Below the pieces are notes generated by a model. The model saw only the letters and a list, made by a program, of their open reading frames with translations, made no database searches and was not told the origin of the DNA. Positions 23,311-36,689 of a DNA stretch of 64,000 bases are shown here, in pieces. Position numbers and translations under genes: made by a program. Source of the DNA: Balanoglossus misakiensis (taxonomy: Eukaryota > Hemichordata). Where the stretch lies: NCBI GenBank assembly GCA_040954595.2, contig CM082579.2, forward strand, positions 9,672,001 to 9,736,000, read 5' to 3'. Within the stretch, counting starts at the first letter, position 1, and every line of letters starts with the position of its first letter.

Positions 23311-26300
23311 ATGCCGAGAGGACGAAGACCCCGCACGGTATCTGAAGATCGACACCGCAGAAAGCCGTATTCGTACGAGACGTCGACCCCGGGACGCCGT
23401 GTTGTTTCGGCAGAAGAGTTCGAGTTCCCCCCGCCTCCTGAAACAGGTCAGCGCCAAATCTCAGTGTATATATTTTGGCATGTGTTTGTACAAACGGTGC
23501 GTACGCATCGTGGTATTTCCTCGACTGGCAGCTGTGATTATATGATCATCACATGGCGATTCTCTGAAACCACAGCCGTATATTTGTATCACATCGGAAT
23601 CATGCTTTAGAAATAGTGTCGGTTTCACAAAACAACCAAAGCGTGGAACTTGGCGTCCAGCGACATCAAACAAAAGCCCACGACCTATGCTTATAGTCTC
23701 GAATGAAAAAAAAATGCAGGGCTGCATTTCTATTTACATTTGAAAGCTGTAGTTCGTAAATAAATTTTACGAGTATCGACCTGCAGGTTTCATTTCTACG
23801 TGTAATATCAGCAAAACAAATTGCCACTAACAGACTGCACTTGTCCGGAAATGTATCAGTTATGTTTGTTTGTTCAGGAAATGAACATAAACAAACACTT
23901 CAAATCTGATGACAGTGCGCATTGGCGCGTTTTTCGAGCGGAGTTTTATGACCTCGTTTGACCTTGAAGATGCTTTCCAAGCACGAATGACCGTTAATCG
24001 ACCGACTCTGGATCGTGAACCGGTACGTTCACGAAATCGAAACCGATCACTTTATCCAGGACCACTTTCCGGACAGTGATAGATCCCAAACGAATCCGTA
24101 CCTTTTAGGCTTTGTTGTCATACATTTTCACAATAAAATAGATCTCCCTGTTGTGTGCCCATGGATGTTAATTACTGCAAGACAATACGTTAAACTTAAA
24201 GGGGCAATTAGCATGATTAATACAGTGTCCAGAGTTTTGTTTTGTTTTCCATAAAGGGTAGGAAAACAAAGGGGCTACTGACTGTATAACTCTCAGGGAA
24301 AAGAAACCAAACACACAATATGCAGACATTGACCTCCCCCCCCCCCAAAAAAAAAAAAAAAAAAAAAACAACAACAACAACAACAACAAAAACACAATAA
24401 CAAAAGACAAAATTAGACTGTAGACTGCAGCAAATATGTGAGAAGTGCAGATTTTGTGTCATAACCCAAATGATTCACAGGAAGGTTACTGGTTGTAGTG
24501 GCCTGAACATGTGTTGTTAGTGTCTACAATCAGCATGTACATGTATATGTTTGAAATGCAAATTTTGTATACTACACAGTGTGATTGGCATACTGGTCAT
24601 AGAGGGCGCAATTCATTTCATCTGTTGATCAATTTTATTTTAAAGTATGTGTTCATTTCCTCTTATTTTTTAGAGAAACAACTCAAGGTGACTGGGATTG
24701 ATTTCCAGAAACTGCAGAACAGCAAAGAACATCATACGGATGAGTATGAATTGGAAGAGTTGGTTGTCAGACGAGGACAGCCGATTAATTTGACCATATA
24801 CCTGAATCAAGAGTACAAGGCTGATTCCCATACCATTGAATTGGAACTGAGAGTTGGTAAGTGATTGGGTGTTCTTGTCATCATGATAATTCTCCTCAAC
24901 CCTTTTCAGTGCACATTTCAGCCCAAGTTTTGGTAAATTAGTACCAATCATGTGCGGTCCTTCTTTTAGTCAATGTTGGAGTGTTATTGGTCAATTCTTG
25001 GGAGTCAACCATACCTCCTTTGACAACTGGGTATCATATCATACCATCAGAATGTACTGTAATCATAGTAAAGCTGACCTCATTAAACTGTTCATAAATT
25101 GTAATTGTAGATTTGTGCATTGCACTTTGCAAAAATCAAAGTTGTTTTGTGGATGTGGTACCATGACAGTTGACAAGTTTGCAGATTATGGGTAGTTACA
25201 TGTATGTGAATGCATCTTCTCGCCTTTCATTCTAAGCAATAATCTAAATAACTACCAGGTAGTTCTGTTACGGTGTATTGTTTAATATACATGCACTCCT
25301 TTCCCTCCCTCCCCCCCCCCCCCCACCACCAGGAAAGCGCCCCCGCATCAACTATGGCACGAGGGTACCGGTCCCCCAGGTCAACAAAGCCGAGGAAGAC
25401 GACTGGGGTTTGCACGTCGTCAAGGCGGACGGCAACCAAGTTCATTGTGTGCTGTACACGGCTGCCGACTGTCTGGTTGCCAAGTACAAAATGATTGTGG
25501 AGACCTCTCTGAACGGGGACGACCTGTTCCGCTTTGAGTGTCCGGATGAATTCTACATGATATTCAATCCCTGGTGTAAAGGTAAGTGTCACAGCACCAC
25601 ATTTCTTGCCTGCTATTTTAAATTTCTACACACAGCAACACGACTGGCAATACGCACATTGTTTTTATGAAGCGTATGTCGATGGGAGCTAGCTATCCCT
25701 GTGTGTTAATTTTGTTTTGGGTTCAGTCATATAATATGAGAATCAGGAAAAGCAATTGAACCGAAGCCTACAGTAAATTTTGCACAAATTTTCTGCTCAT
25801 AATCATTGTTTACTTGTCACAACTGCTGTATTAGGATTGTAGGCTGGTATTACAATCAGATTTTCAGAAAGTTAAATTATAAAGTGGAGAAACGCCACCT
25901 TGCATATTTTCTGACTGTGAGCCCCCTCCCCTTCCCCCACCCCTGACCCCACCCATCTCAAAAGCCCCAAGCTGACCTCTCGTTCCTCCTGCTTCATTGG
26001 AACAGCTGATGACGTCTACATGGAAGATGATTCCCGGAGAAGAGAATATGTGATGAATGACACCAACCTGTATTACTACGGAACTGCCCGAACTATTGGG
26101 TGGAGTCACTGGTATCAGGGTCAGGTAGGTCAAAGGGCAGTCATGTGGGTCGGGTCAGGTCAGGTCACATATTGATCTGCAGTCCTGGACTGCACTTGTC
26201 CTGTAAGTGTATGGGTGTTGTACATTGTGACAGATTGGAAGCAGCTCACACTTATTTACTTGTTGTGAAACATGCAGTACATTGTAGTTACAGTTTCATG

Positions 26301-29300
26301 TTTAAATCATTATAATTAATAATTAAAAAGAGGAAAAGAAAATGGACATTATGTACCCTAAGCAAACATTAGTGTAGCAATATTGTTATAGTACAGATAA
26401 GATTGAAGTGAATACCAAAGCCAATCGTAGTTTCTTTGCAGTTTTTGTGGACTTTTCACATGGCCTGCCAGTTACATGTATTGTGCCAGTCAGTTAACTT
26501 GTAAGTGCACGTTATGGCACATACGTGTCATTTGCTTTAAACTAATCATAGAACTTGAAGTAATATTTTGTTAGGATTTCCTGCAACATCGATGCTTTCC
26601 AGGGAATTAGTTGAAAGAATAGGATTGTCACCAAGCAGTAGACATATTTCCCCTAGATCAGTGTGAGAAAACACCAGTAGGCACAAATCAGAAGCACAGG
26701 TACTAGTAGTATAGGTAGAGTCACTTTCATCAGTTGCACATAGATACAGCTGAAGTGAGTTGTTCAAATTTTAACAGTTTTTCTCTTTCTCAACATTGGC
26801 ACCTGAGCAAAAAAAATCATTTACAATGTACTGTAGTAGTCTTTTCATTCCCCATTGAAACGGATGATCTGGGGTAAAGTGGAAGAAAAGAGGTTTCAGT
26901 GACATAGTTACCATTTTTAAGTATTGATAACTTCTTTTTATTGGGGGGTCAGGGGTTCATGTCTTTGTGCGACATGGGTCTTTTAGGCACTGTTCTTAAA
27001 ATGCTGATTTTTTGTAGTTTTTTTGAGTTCCCAGAAATCAATTTAAATTGTAGGGCATCTGTTTTCAATGTGTGCCTGTTCATCACAGTCTGAGGAATTC
27101 CATTCAACTTTCCTCTCTTTCTTTCCTTAAGTTTGAAGAAGTGGTCCTGAGGTGTGTTTTCCAGCTGCTGGATGAGTCTGGAATGGCCAAGCGTAAGCTA
27201 GGCAGTCCTATACACGTTGTCAGAGCCCTGTCCGCAATGGTGAGTGTGTACGATTTGTATACTGCCCTCTAGCGTTCAACTTCTAATGTCACAGCAGTGA
27301 TCAACTGAGATCGACTGAGGATAGGGTGAGGATTGTACAAACTTGTATACAATGGAGACATATTGGTGCCAGGAATATAATATAATATGCTATGGAGCTG
27401 GGCACTTCATTTCCCAGAAAGCTTAAATGGGAAAATACAGTTTTGTTTTCCTATCACAGTTGAACAGTGAAGATGACGACGGCGTGTTGGTTGGCAACTG
27501 GTCTGGCGACTACAGCGATGGCGTGGAGCCCACTGAATGGACCGGCAGCGTGGCCATCTTTGAAGAGTACATGAAGACTGGCAAACCGGTCTGTTACGGG
27601 CAGTGCTGGGTCTTTGCCGGAATCTTCACCACAGGTGAGTGACTCGGAAAACTCTGGTATTGGAATGAAACAGGGTCAGCTCATCACGTGTGTGGTAGGA
27701 TCAATAAAATACACAGACATATGTGGAAGGTCGCTGGTGGTTTTCTGGTTTGGCATTCAACAAGAATTAAATCACTATATTTGTAAAATTATATGATCAA
27801 GTTAGGTTTCTGCATATACCAACAATAAAGATCTTCTTTTAGCAGAAAATCTATTTTTACTGCATGACAGAGCCTGTCATAGATTTACCGGTACACGAAC
27901 AGAGAGTATGTCAGAAATGTGAAACCAAAGATATATAGCACACGTACAGCACAAAAAACACATTGACACTGTTTATTAACATTGTGAACATTAATAGCCA
28001 TTCTTTGCCCACTACAGATGTCTTTCCTTTATATTCATTGCGCTCTTCTTGACGTTTTCATTTGACAGCCATGAGAGCCCTGGGCATTCCCAGCCGTACG
28101 CTGACCAACTTCGAGTCGGCCCACGACACTGATGGGAACCTGACACTGGACTATCACTACAATGAAGAGGGTGATCCCTTGGAGGACTTCAACGAAGACA
28201 GTATCTGGTACGTGTGACATCTTATGTTGAGGAGTTTCAGTAGTCACACACATACACAAACACACACACACAATCTCAATCTCTCTATATCTACACACAC
28301 ACACACACAACAACAACAACAACGAAAAACAAGATAAAAATATAATTACCAGAGAGTTTAATTAGATAAGACTAGTCCAGTGCTGGCAATAAAGTTAGAC
28401 AAATGGCACTAATGGTTTTGTTTGATGTGGCAGGAATTTCCATGTATGGAATGACTGCTGGATGGCGAGACCTGACTTGGAGCCCGGATACGGTGGCTGG
28501 CAGGCAGTGGACGCAACACCACAGGAAACCAGTGAAGGTACGTGTATTGTATTGCGTTTCCACTTAGGTGTGATGGAGATAAGCCTTATTTGCACTGTTA
28601 TGTATTCTGGGGAATTGTGTGTAAAATTTTGTTGATAAAATCCACAATTATTTCCTGTACATGGATCTCTTTTATTTACATTATGGTTTGTGTATACGGT
28701 TACTTGAGGTTCTGTAAAGATTAGGGATATTTTATCTATGTATCAAGTGTACAGTATGCACATGTTTATGTCTGCAAAGGAATTCATAGCTGGCCTCATC
28801 ATGTAAGGCATAAACGCATTTGATGAAATTGTGATAGAAGGAAAAGAGTGTGTGGACCACTCACGCGCACTTAACAGGCAAAACTTTATATTTGTATTTG
28901 TTTGTGATTCAGGGGTGTTCCGCACCGGCCCATCACCGCTGACAGCCATCAAACGTGGTCACGTTTATCTCAACTATGACACAAAGTTCATCTTTGCTGA
29001 AGTCAATGCGGAGCGTGTTGATTGGATTATCAAGAAGGACTCCAAGGTAATTAATTGAAAGTTACTGAATTGACAAGGTCATGTTGCAGAGAGCATGGAA
29101 GGTGTAGCTAAGTCCTAAAATCTGCAACAACTCAGAATGCATATTCATGCATACAAGTGTGCATTTGAAATTGGTAGCCATGCAATGATGATTTTGTAAT
29201 TCTCTCCAATACTCCATAGAGTCATTTATTTATATGTCAACAGTGCATAACGGTATGTAAATATGGCCAAGGATTGTGTTATTATAGTGTAGTTTTGGAG

Positions 29301-32120
29301 GCTGTGTTGTTACCTTGGCCATCAAGAAAGATTCTGCAGTCTATGTTTGGTCAAAATGTATTAGAAAGCGATTGTAGAATTGAAGGTACCTACTTCAGAA
29401 TGAGCACTTGATGTGTAACCCCCCAAAAATGTTTGTCGTCTGCTTGTGTCGCTCTAACAGCAAGTGCCGGCTGATGTGGATGCGACCTCAGTCGGTAAAC
29501 GTATCAGCACCAAACGATTGGGAAAGTGGGAAAGAGATGACATCACCGACGAATATAAATTTGCAGAAGGTATGTCAGATTGGCCATACATTGAGCAAAA
29601 CTTGACACTACATTCTCTTTTTCAAAGACACATTCTACAAAGTTGAATTCAGTTCAGTTTGATGGGTGAAATGTTCATGTCCGTTTTGCATTTTCCCACA
29701 GTGGCAGTCATATTCCTTTGCAGCAAAGCTTAATTATTTATCTGGTTATAACTTGCATATGCACTCATACTTTGGGAGTATAATACCTGTGTATGTATAT
29801 ACTTCAGTGCATACCTCTGTATGGTCTAATGTTAGTACAGTTTTGATAATAAAATTCATGATAACTTCCCAAAACTTGCAGTTCCTGGGCTTAAACTGAA
29901 TTACTTGTATTTTTTTCTCTGCTACTAGGGTCTGAAAAGGAGAGAATCTCGGTGATGACAGCCAGCAAGCATGTGAAGTCAGCCAAGAAAGTCTACAAGG
30001 ACATCAAGAAAGATGTCCGATTTGAGTTGGATGTGCCCGATGAGGTCATGATCGGAAAGGATGTGGAAGTTGCAGTCAAGATCACCAACGATCACATGAC
30101 TGACGCCCGCGACGTCTTTGTCAGCGTGACCTGTAATTCTGTGCGCTACACTGGGGTCAAAGTGCACCAAGTGCTTTCCAAGAAAGATACGGTGAAGGTT
30201 GGCCCGGGAGAAAGTGAGTCATCAAGTTTCAGTTGTTCTCAGTGGAATTATTCCTGCTTCTAACAGGAGAGGCTTTTGAATATATCACATTAAAAAAAAT
30301 AGTTTTATGACAAAATATTGTTAAATGTTTATCGTATTTATGTTTAAAAACAAAGAGTTGTAAATATGAAGACTTGATTATCCAATTTTCTCATTTTCTG
30401 AAAATCTCTGATTACTGCATTACCCATGTTTCAAAATTCTAACATTGAATTATTTCAGCAACTTGAGTCAATTTGTGATTTTTTCTAGAATTTTCTTTGC
30501 ATCAGTTAATTTTCTTGTATCACTCGTGAATGTGTCGCTCGTGATATTAGTTTAGACTCAGAGGACAGGTCACAGTGTTATCGTGTGTTACCACACAGAC
30601 ACTTCCTATCCATCAGTTGGGGTTTTATCATTATGGTTTAGGTAAAGTTTCTGGAGGGTGCATATCCAGGGTAACCGTCATAGAACCATGATTACTACCT
30701 GATATTTTAGAACCGTACCAATTCTCCAAAAAATGGCAACAAACTTTAACGATAACTCATGTGCCTTGCCTTTTCCCAATTTTTCTCTCACCAGCTACAA
30801 CCCACAAAGTGCTTATCACTGTGAAGGACTACAAGGAAAAGCTGACCGAGCATGCCGCCTTGAAGTTCTTTGTTATGTGCGGAGTCAAAAGTACTGGTCA
30901 AACTTTCGTCGGACATGAAGATTTCAGATTCCGCAAGCCAGAACTGAAAATTACCGTGAGTCCTGTTGTATAATAATTATTACCAGGCTGTTTCATCTGG
31001 GTCAATGTTCAGCCTGAAAATGTGCACTGTGAGAGAGTCGAATATGTCTCCTCAATTCTGGCTGCCTTATATAGGTTTTCACTTTGCGCTAGGGGGTCAA
31101 ATCCCATTGCATTCTGGGCGAAAAGTCGACAACCCACTGTAGTAAGAGATAGAAGAAATGATATGTTTACTGTATATCATGACTTCCTTTGGTCAAACAT
31201 TTCTGTCTGTGTAGTTACCATATTAAACTCATTAAATTTTTTTCTGTTAAAAAGTTTCAGAATGACTCATCACTGTAGCTTATTGAACTCGAAGTTGTGT
31301 CGACCATATGAGATTTTCATCACTTACTTAGGTAGCTTAAAACCTATTTAAGGTAGGGAGAATTGGATCGCTTTGAGAGTTGCTAGTTATTGATCAGGCA
31401 TTTTTTTTCCCTTCACAGACTGACCCATCAGGAACTCTCACCAAGGGAGAGCAGTTCAAGGCCACTGTTATGTTTTCCAACCCACTGCCAATCACTCTAC
31501 AGTTCTGCTCGTTCCGTCTAGAGGGCACTGGCATTGAAGGACAAATCAAGAAAACCACCAGGTTAGTCTCGGTCTTTGCGGGTTAAATACCAATTGTGGA
31601 GATGCTTTACAACCGACTTGTCTAAATTCAAAGAGCTTGTGTGCTTATTCCAATATTCTTACAAAATGTGAAACCCTGTCACCACCATGATTTGGTCAAA
31701 ATACATTGATTTCTGTGGTGAAGTTGTACCTCTGTAGATGTAACTGGGGGTGAAAGGGTTAAAGGCATACAGACTCCTGTAATTTATATGGTCATGTGAT
31801 GATCGACTGGTATACCTCACATTATGGTGTCAGTCCCCTCTGATACATCAACCAGAATATCCCAAACATTGCAACAAGACGCGGATAGCTGCGAAATGAT
31901 CCCATGGAGATGAAAATTCCGACAGAACTAATTCCGATTCTTTCCTGTCGCCAGGAACGTGCCGGCTGGCAAGGATGCCGAGCTGGAGATCAAACTGACC
32001 CCCAAGCGCGTCGGCAAGAGTACGCTGATCGCCAGCTTCCACTCCTATCAGCTGAGTGGCGTCACTGGCTCCGTCGACTTGGACATTGCTGAAGAGGAAC
32101 AAGAAGACACCAAGGAGTGA
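23311..32120 (+). CDS. Protein-glutamine gamma-glutamyltransferase (transglutaminase)
   Basis: The enzyme cross-links proteins through Ca2+-dependent glutamine-lysine isopeptide bonds. Fourteen exons join in phase: 23311-23446, 24674-24856, 25333-25581, 26006-26124, 27132-27239, 27460-27634, 28069-28207, 28434-28537, 28913-29046, 29461-29569, 29929-30213, 30795-30955, 31419-31561 and 31955-32120, giving 736 aa. Order: basic 45-aa N-terminal extension, transglutaminase N domain (LVVRRGQ), catalytic core, two C-terminal beta-barrels. The triad is intact: Cys314 in YGQCWVF, His373 in NFHVWNDCW and Asp396 in [13 protein letters not shown], with spacings of 59 and 23 as in the family. Trp279 corresponds to the transition-state Trp. 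The extended N-terminus is TGM1/factor XIII-like, but I cannot assign a vertebrate orthologue. No signal peptide is seen. Confidence 0.95.
24335..24390. repeat. Poly-C / poly-A / (CAA)n tract
   Basis: A run of about 12 C is followed by about 22 A and then about 7 CAA units inside transglutaminase intron 1. It may be the tail of an old retroelement, but no body of such an element is recognisable upstream. Confidence 0.8.
28245..28323. repeat. Compound (CA)n/(CAA)n microsatellite
   Basis: Interrupted CA repeats ending in a short CAA run, 38 bp after the donor of transglutaminase exon 7. Confidence 0.85.
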
Positions 32121-34405
32121 GAGATGTAGAGGGGTGGACAGCATAAGAAGGGGGGGGGGGGGGGGGGGTTGTAGTGACATGTAGGTTGGAATGAGATTAA
32201 GAGTTAGGGCCTGTATCAACCCCGTTTCTCATTGGACACCCCCTCCCCTCCAGAAAAGATGGATTGCGTGCAACCATCGAACATTAATAGTAGTTTACAA
32301 CAGAAGAGAGCGCAGTGGCAAATGTAGAGTACCACTGATAGAGTTCAGTGTTCTCCCCAGAACAATTAAAGAGTACCGGTACTGGTAATTTGGAGAAAAC
32401 AAATTCGGTACTAGTTATCATAACACTTATGGTTATGCAAATTAGATAATACTGTATCAGAAATTCCTGGGGAGAACACTGGAGTTATTTACAGACAGAG
32501 TACTGGTACCGGTAATATATTGGCTTACACCATTTTTTTTATTTTACAAAAGGGGAAATCTTCGAAAGGGCTTTGTTTATAAGAGGTAGATTTTTATGAT
32601 AACTCTCTGACGATACTGAAATATATGCTTGATTTTGATGACACCAGTGAATTGTATGCGCCTATTCTAATACAATGTTGTATTATAGGGCTATGTAACA
32701 CTGTAAGTTGTTTTTTGATGTCTGAGTTTTCTTTCAAAATCCATCTGCTTGAATTCCTATCCTGAGTATATTGTACACATTGCTAGTGATTAGTTTTACA
32801 CATTCTAACGTCCTTCAGATTTTGAAACATCAAACCTGACAATCCACTCCTCAGATTTAACCCTGTCATGCTTGTGCAATGACTGGTATCAGCATTGGCC
32901 TTCAGCTTCAAAAACGCACAATCTTCAGAAACAAATGCTAAACATACGTTGTCAGTGGCGATTTAAACTTGAAACAGTTTGGATGACAATAGCCTTCAAG
33001 ATAGTTTCAGTTCTCTGTGATTTTTCCAAAATTTCACACTGTTGAGTTAAAAACTTTGAAAGGCTCAAAATAGTAGTTTTCACCATGAAGCATTTTTTTC
33101 TCGCTCTCTGTAACCAGTTTTGTAACTTTAATGCAATGCTTTTAGTCGTGCATATCCTCACTTTCCAGGCTGAAGAAAATGTTCAGAATGACGGGTATAG
33201 ATCATCTCAGTGTAAATGAATGTCTTTTATCAGCTAGAGGCTGCCTAACAGGGTAAGGTTCTGCAAAAAAAAAAATTGTTTGCCTTTAACATCCTCACAC
33301 AACCGGAATCCCAACTTAACTTATACAACTCTCTCTCTCTGTTTGACAATCAGTTCCATCAGGAAAAAAAATCACCAAATATCGCACACACAGGAAATGA
33401 ATCAGTTCATGTTCTACCTTGGACATTTGCACGATTGTCTGATATTGGTAATGCTATGGTACTAGTCAGAGACTTTCCTATGATCGCTTTAGGCATTTGG
33501 GAAATGTTTTGTATTGGTCCATCACAAGTATTTAGCATGGGTGACCCAATACCAGGAGGTATGCAATGGTTGCTAAAAATAGAAGAGTCAACGTGGACTA
33601 GGCTGACATATTATAACAAGTTTACCACAAACTTTTTTTACAAAGTCAAGTACGAAAAAATAAAAAACATTCCATTTATTCTTCACCGCACTAATTGCAC
33701 TGTAGTATAGCGGAGTATACTAAACTAGAAACACCTCCAAGCATTCTTTCAGAAATGTAACATATTGATCAGTGCACATCAGGAATACCGGTAATACGAG
33801 TTACTCTTTAATTAATAAATCTCAGAGATAGATCTGCTATGTAAAATTTACCACAGCAAGCACCAGCCAGCTTCAGTAGCTTTAGATAACACAAACTTCA
33901 TTCAGGATTGGGTTCTGCACACGACATGCCTTGAACTACTGAAGTTGGGCATGTGTATGCTGTGCCTGGTGTTGGACATTGCCATAGATGTTATATTTTT
34001 TATCGTTTTATCAGGAAATTGTGAGAACTTCAGATTTATTGTATTCTTTCATTCACAACAGTTTCATAATAAATATTAACCCAGAATATTGTTTTCTGTG
34101 TTGTCAGTTTTCTATCCAGTTCACATGAAGTTCAAAGAAATTTTATTTGCAGAAGATACATTTCATAAAAGCTTTTTTTTTGGGGGGGGGGGGGTAATCC
34201 ATTTGATTTGGGGTGGGAAGCTGGAGAAAATGGGGGTGGGAGAAATGATTCCTCTACCATAGTGATGACACTGAATTTAGTTAGATTGTGCTGGAACATG
34301 GAGTGTCAACGGCTCACTTCTGTCTACGGTCTTCCTCTTAGAAAGAGAAACATTCCATGTTTTGTTCGCCCAGCTGTCAGTTTTCATGTGCATGCGGTAA
34401 AGCCA
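32121..34405 (+). other. Transglutaminase 3' UTR candidate and flank
   Basis: After the TGA, a G tract of about 18 bases lies at 32152-32168. No convincing coding exon was found on either strand. An AATAAA at 34068-34073 followed by TGTGTTGTCAGTTTTC is the best visible poly(A) site, which would imply a 3' UTR of about 2 kb; an ATTAAA near 32365 is an earlier alternative. One small inverted-repeat element lies inside. Confidence 0.35.
32346..32481. mobile_element. Small MITE with CAGTGTTCTCCCC termini
   Basis: A 136-bp element with perfect 15-bp terminal inverted repeats (CAGTGTTCTCCCCAG ... CTGGGGAGAACACTG). GAGTT occurs directly on both sides (32341-32345 and 32482-32486) and may be the target duplication. 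The CAGTG ends recall hAT elements, whose duplications are normally 8 bp, so the superfamily is uncertain. It carries no coding capacity. Confidence 0.65.
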
Positions 34406-34570
34406 TCCTTTCCGTCCCAATCCGCTATGTGGCGCTATTCACTGACCCCTTGACCCTTTATTATCAAGATGGCGGCCTAGGACGTGAAACGACGACGACG
34501 AGTGGATTGTCGGCAAGTTGAAGTAGAAAGTACCCAATGCTGGACGCCACACCAGGAAGTTGTTTTATTT
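34405..34570 (+). promoter_or_regulatory. Promoter-like segment, copy 1, with YY1 site
   Basis: The segment contains AAGATGGCGGC at 34466-34476, a full YY1 consensus typical of promoters and 5' UTRs, and a small CpG-rich patch. It is partly repeated at 35335-35515 (shared CCGCTATG.GGCGCT, ACTGACCCC.TGACC, GATTGTCG and GACGCCACA). It may be the start of the zinc-finger gene, whose first exons I could not place. Confidence 0.35.
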
Positions 34571-34630
34571 TCGCTTTCCATTTGGCGTAGTGCAGCCAGT
34601 GGTGAGATTTGGGCAGGGGGACCAGACTAT

Positions 34631-34826
34631 GAAGGGGGTGGGGGAAATATTGTAAAATAAATGGCTCGAAACTTCGATTTTGTGGACTCAAAAGTTGGGG
34701 GGGGGGGGCAAAAGTATGTGACCCCCCTAAACGTTTCTAAAAAAAGATGAACCCCCTTTATGGATTTAAAAATTTAAGTGACCCCCCCCCCTCCCCTCTA
34801 GATTTTGCCGGCCCCCTGACCGTAAA
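34631..34826 (+). repeat. GACCCCCC-type dispersed repeat, copy 1
   Basis: The stretch from TGTAAAATAAA through TTTTGTGGACTCAAAAG, then several degenerate units of the type AAAAGTATGTGACCCCCC, to CCGTAA is repeated in the same orientation at 46918-47113. Units of similar composition also occur inside the element at 59242-59470. Confidence 0.7.
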
Positions 34827-35011
34827 AACTGAACTGTCCCTTACATACCCTCAATTCTCCCCCGTGCCGGAACTGGAATATGGACCTGACTGCACATTGC
34901 TACATGTATCTCCTTCTCTGCATGAGTGGACACTGATTTAGAGACCCGGGACTGCTGTGTGAAAAAAAAAACGTAAATCATTATCAGTTTGAGGCTTGTG
35001 GGTATATTTAA

Positions 35012-35152
35012 GCAATAAAACACCCCCAGCCATGGTATACCACGAGATTTTGACCAGTTCACGACATATACGCACGAGCGATAGCGAGTGCGTATATGGA
35101 GTTGAACTGCTCAAAATCGAGTGGTATACCATGGCTGGGGGTGTTTTATTGC
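35012..35152. repeat. 141-bp near-perfect palindrome
   Basis: The left arm begins GCAATAAAACACCCCCAGCC and the right arm is its reverse complement, ending GGCTGGGGGTGTTTTATTGC. The arms run about 68 bp each with only a few mismatches and meet at GAGCGATAGCGAG. Long open frames seen on both strands here are by-products of the symmetry. It is probably a foldback MITE. Confidence 0.85.
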
Positions 35153-35334
35153 TATTATATTATGCCAGTATATTGAAACTTTGCATAAAACATTTTAAAA
35201 AGGAATTTTCTTTGACTATGATATATGACTGTGGTATATGGCTAATATATCATGGTCACGTGTCGTGTCTCGACCAATCAAATAGCGTGATTTACACCAT
35301 CAATATACTGGTATAATATAATACGTAATACTCG

Positions 35335-35515
35335 TGTCCTGCGGCTCTTTCGTTTTCTGTTCACCCCGCTATGCGGCGCTGTTTACTGACCCCGTGACCT
35401 TTAACCCGGCCATGGTAAGATCGATCCTAGTACAGTGAAAGGAGGGCGCGAAAGTGCAGAGCAGATTGTCGACCAGCGGAAACTTCCAGATGGACGCCAC
35501 ATCAATGAGTCGTTT
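35335..35515 (+). repeat. Promoter-like segment, copy 2
   Basis: Diverged repeat of 34405-34570 in the same orientation, about 930 bp downstream, with the palindrome and a GACCCCCC-type repeat in between. It lacks the full YY1 site. Confidence 0.5.
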
Positions 35516-36689
35516 TGTTACCTGCAACCACTTGACAAGTGCTGGTTTGTATTATCTATTACTACATATGTTCCTGTTGAATTCCAAATAACATTGTTTC
35601 TAGGAATTCGATCCCACCTAACATTAACAACATTAATCAACGACCATTGAAATTTTGCATGCACAAAGACAAAGACCTTATCCCCAATATCAAATTACAC
35701 GCAATACTTGGTCTTCCATACCTCCATGCACATTCTAAACTAATTTAGGAATTTCCGATCAATTTTTGATTTTCTTGAACAGACATCAGTGTTTATACTG
35801 TATCATAATTTGTCTTTGAAGTTCATTCACACACACCTCGAAACAGTCATTTCCAGAAAATTTCATCATCTCTAAAACAAACAGTGAAACGTTTTTGCTC
35901 GAAGGAATTTGTGTTTCCTCCCAAAAAATCAGCTGATCAGAAACACACACTTTTGTAAACCTCTAATTATTATTCCTTCACTTGTGTTCAGTGTTTTCAA
36001 ATAGGGATGGTACAAAAAACGTTGTTGTTGGATTGTGGAATTCTGAAATTAGTTTGGAATGTGTTACGTAATTGTTAATGCAAGCTGTGTGTTATGCAGT
36101 CAATGTCAACTTCATCCACACCACCTCGGGGTACAGTAGGGGATTTCGACATGAGTCATGAAATCGGCTAAATGCCACACACCCTCGGGCAAGACAGCCT
36201 AGCAAATCCCCCACCTTCCCAAATCCCAATGGGTGGGGCATTTAGTGCTTGATTCTTTACTATCAATCACGTGATCTGGCAATGTGTCACATGGCGCAGT
36301 CATTTCCAGATGACGGGCAAGCAATATTTCGGCATCCAGTAAAAGTTTTTCTGAGTATGTTTTTACTTTAGAACCGCCAAACACATAACATGTATCGGGT
36401 ATGTTGCCTCATCAGCCTCATTGCATTTCGTCTGCACAGTCTTTGTCTGCACCACGTAAGTCCACGTTGCTGAAGTTGCCCGTCATCTGGAAATTTGAAT
36501 GCGAACGTAACTGCCACCTGAACGCGTCTGACGTCATTTGATAGCGAAGAATTGTGAGGGTTACTCCGGTCAAAATGAAGCAATCCCCTTGTGCTTAGTT
36601 CCCTAGCAAACCACATCCAATCCCCCACATTTGTCCTGTATCGCCAGAGGTGGGGCCCCTCATGGTTTACATTGACTGCTGTATTACAG

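Noticed and set aside
31070-31140. tRNA-like B-box sequence (GGGGTCAAATCCC)
   Set aside because: No matching A box or cloverleaf could be built around it.
33276-33710. A 144-codon plus-strand open frame after the transglutaminase
   Set aside because: Its composition is AT-biased with no domain or homologue recognised, and it lies in the likely 3' UTR.
34996-35316. Similar open frames on both strands
   Set aside because: They are the two faces of a near-perfect palindrome.
35500-35535. Plus-strand peptide TCNHLTSA resembling a GPS motif
   Set aside because: It is on the wrong strand for the receptor gene, lacks the preceding Cys/Trp pattern, and lies in a duplicated noncoding segment; probably chance.
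36199-36628. Minus-strand frames considered as the missing receptor membrane exons
   Set aside because: They have no hydrophobic segments or polycystin similarity.
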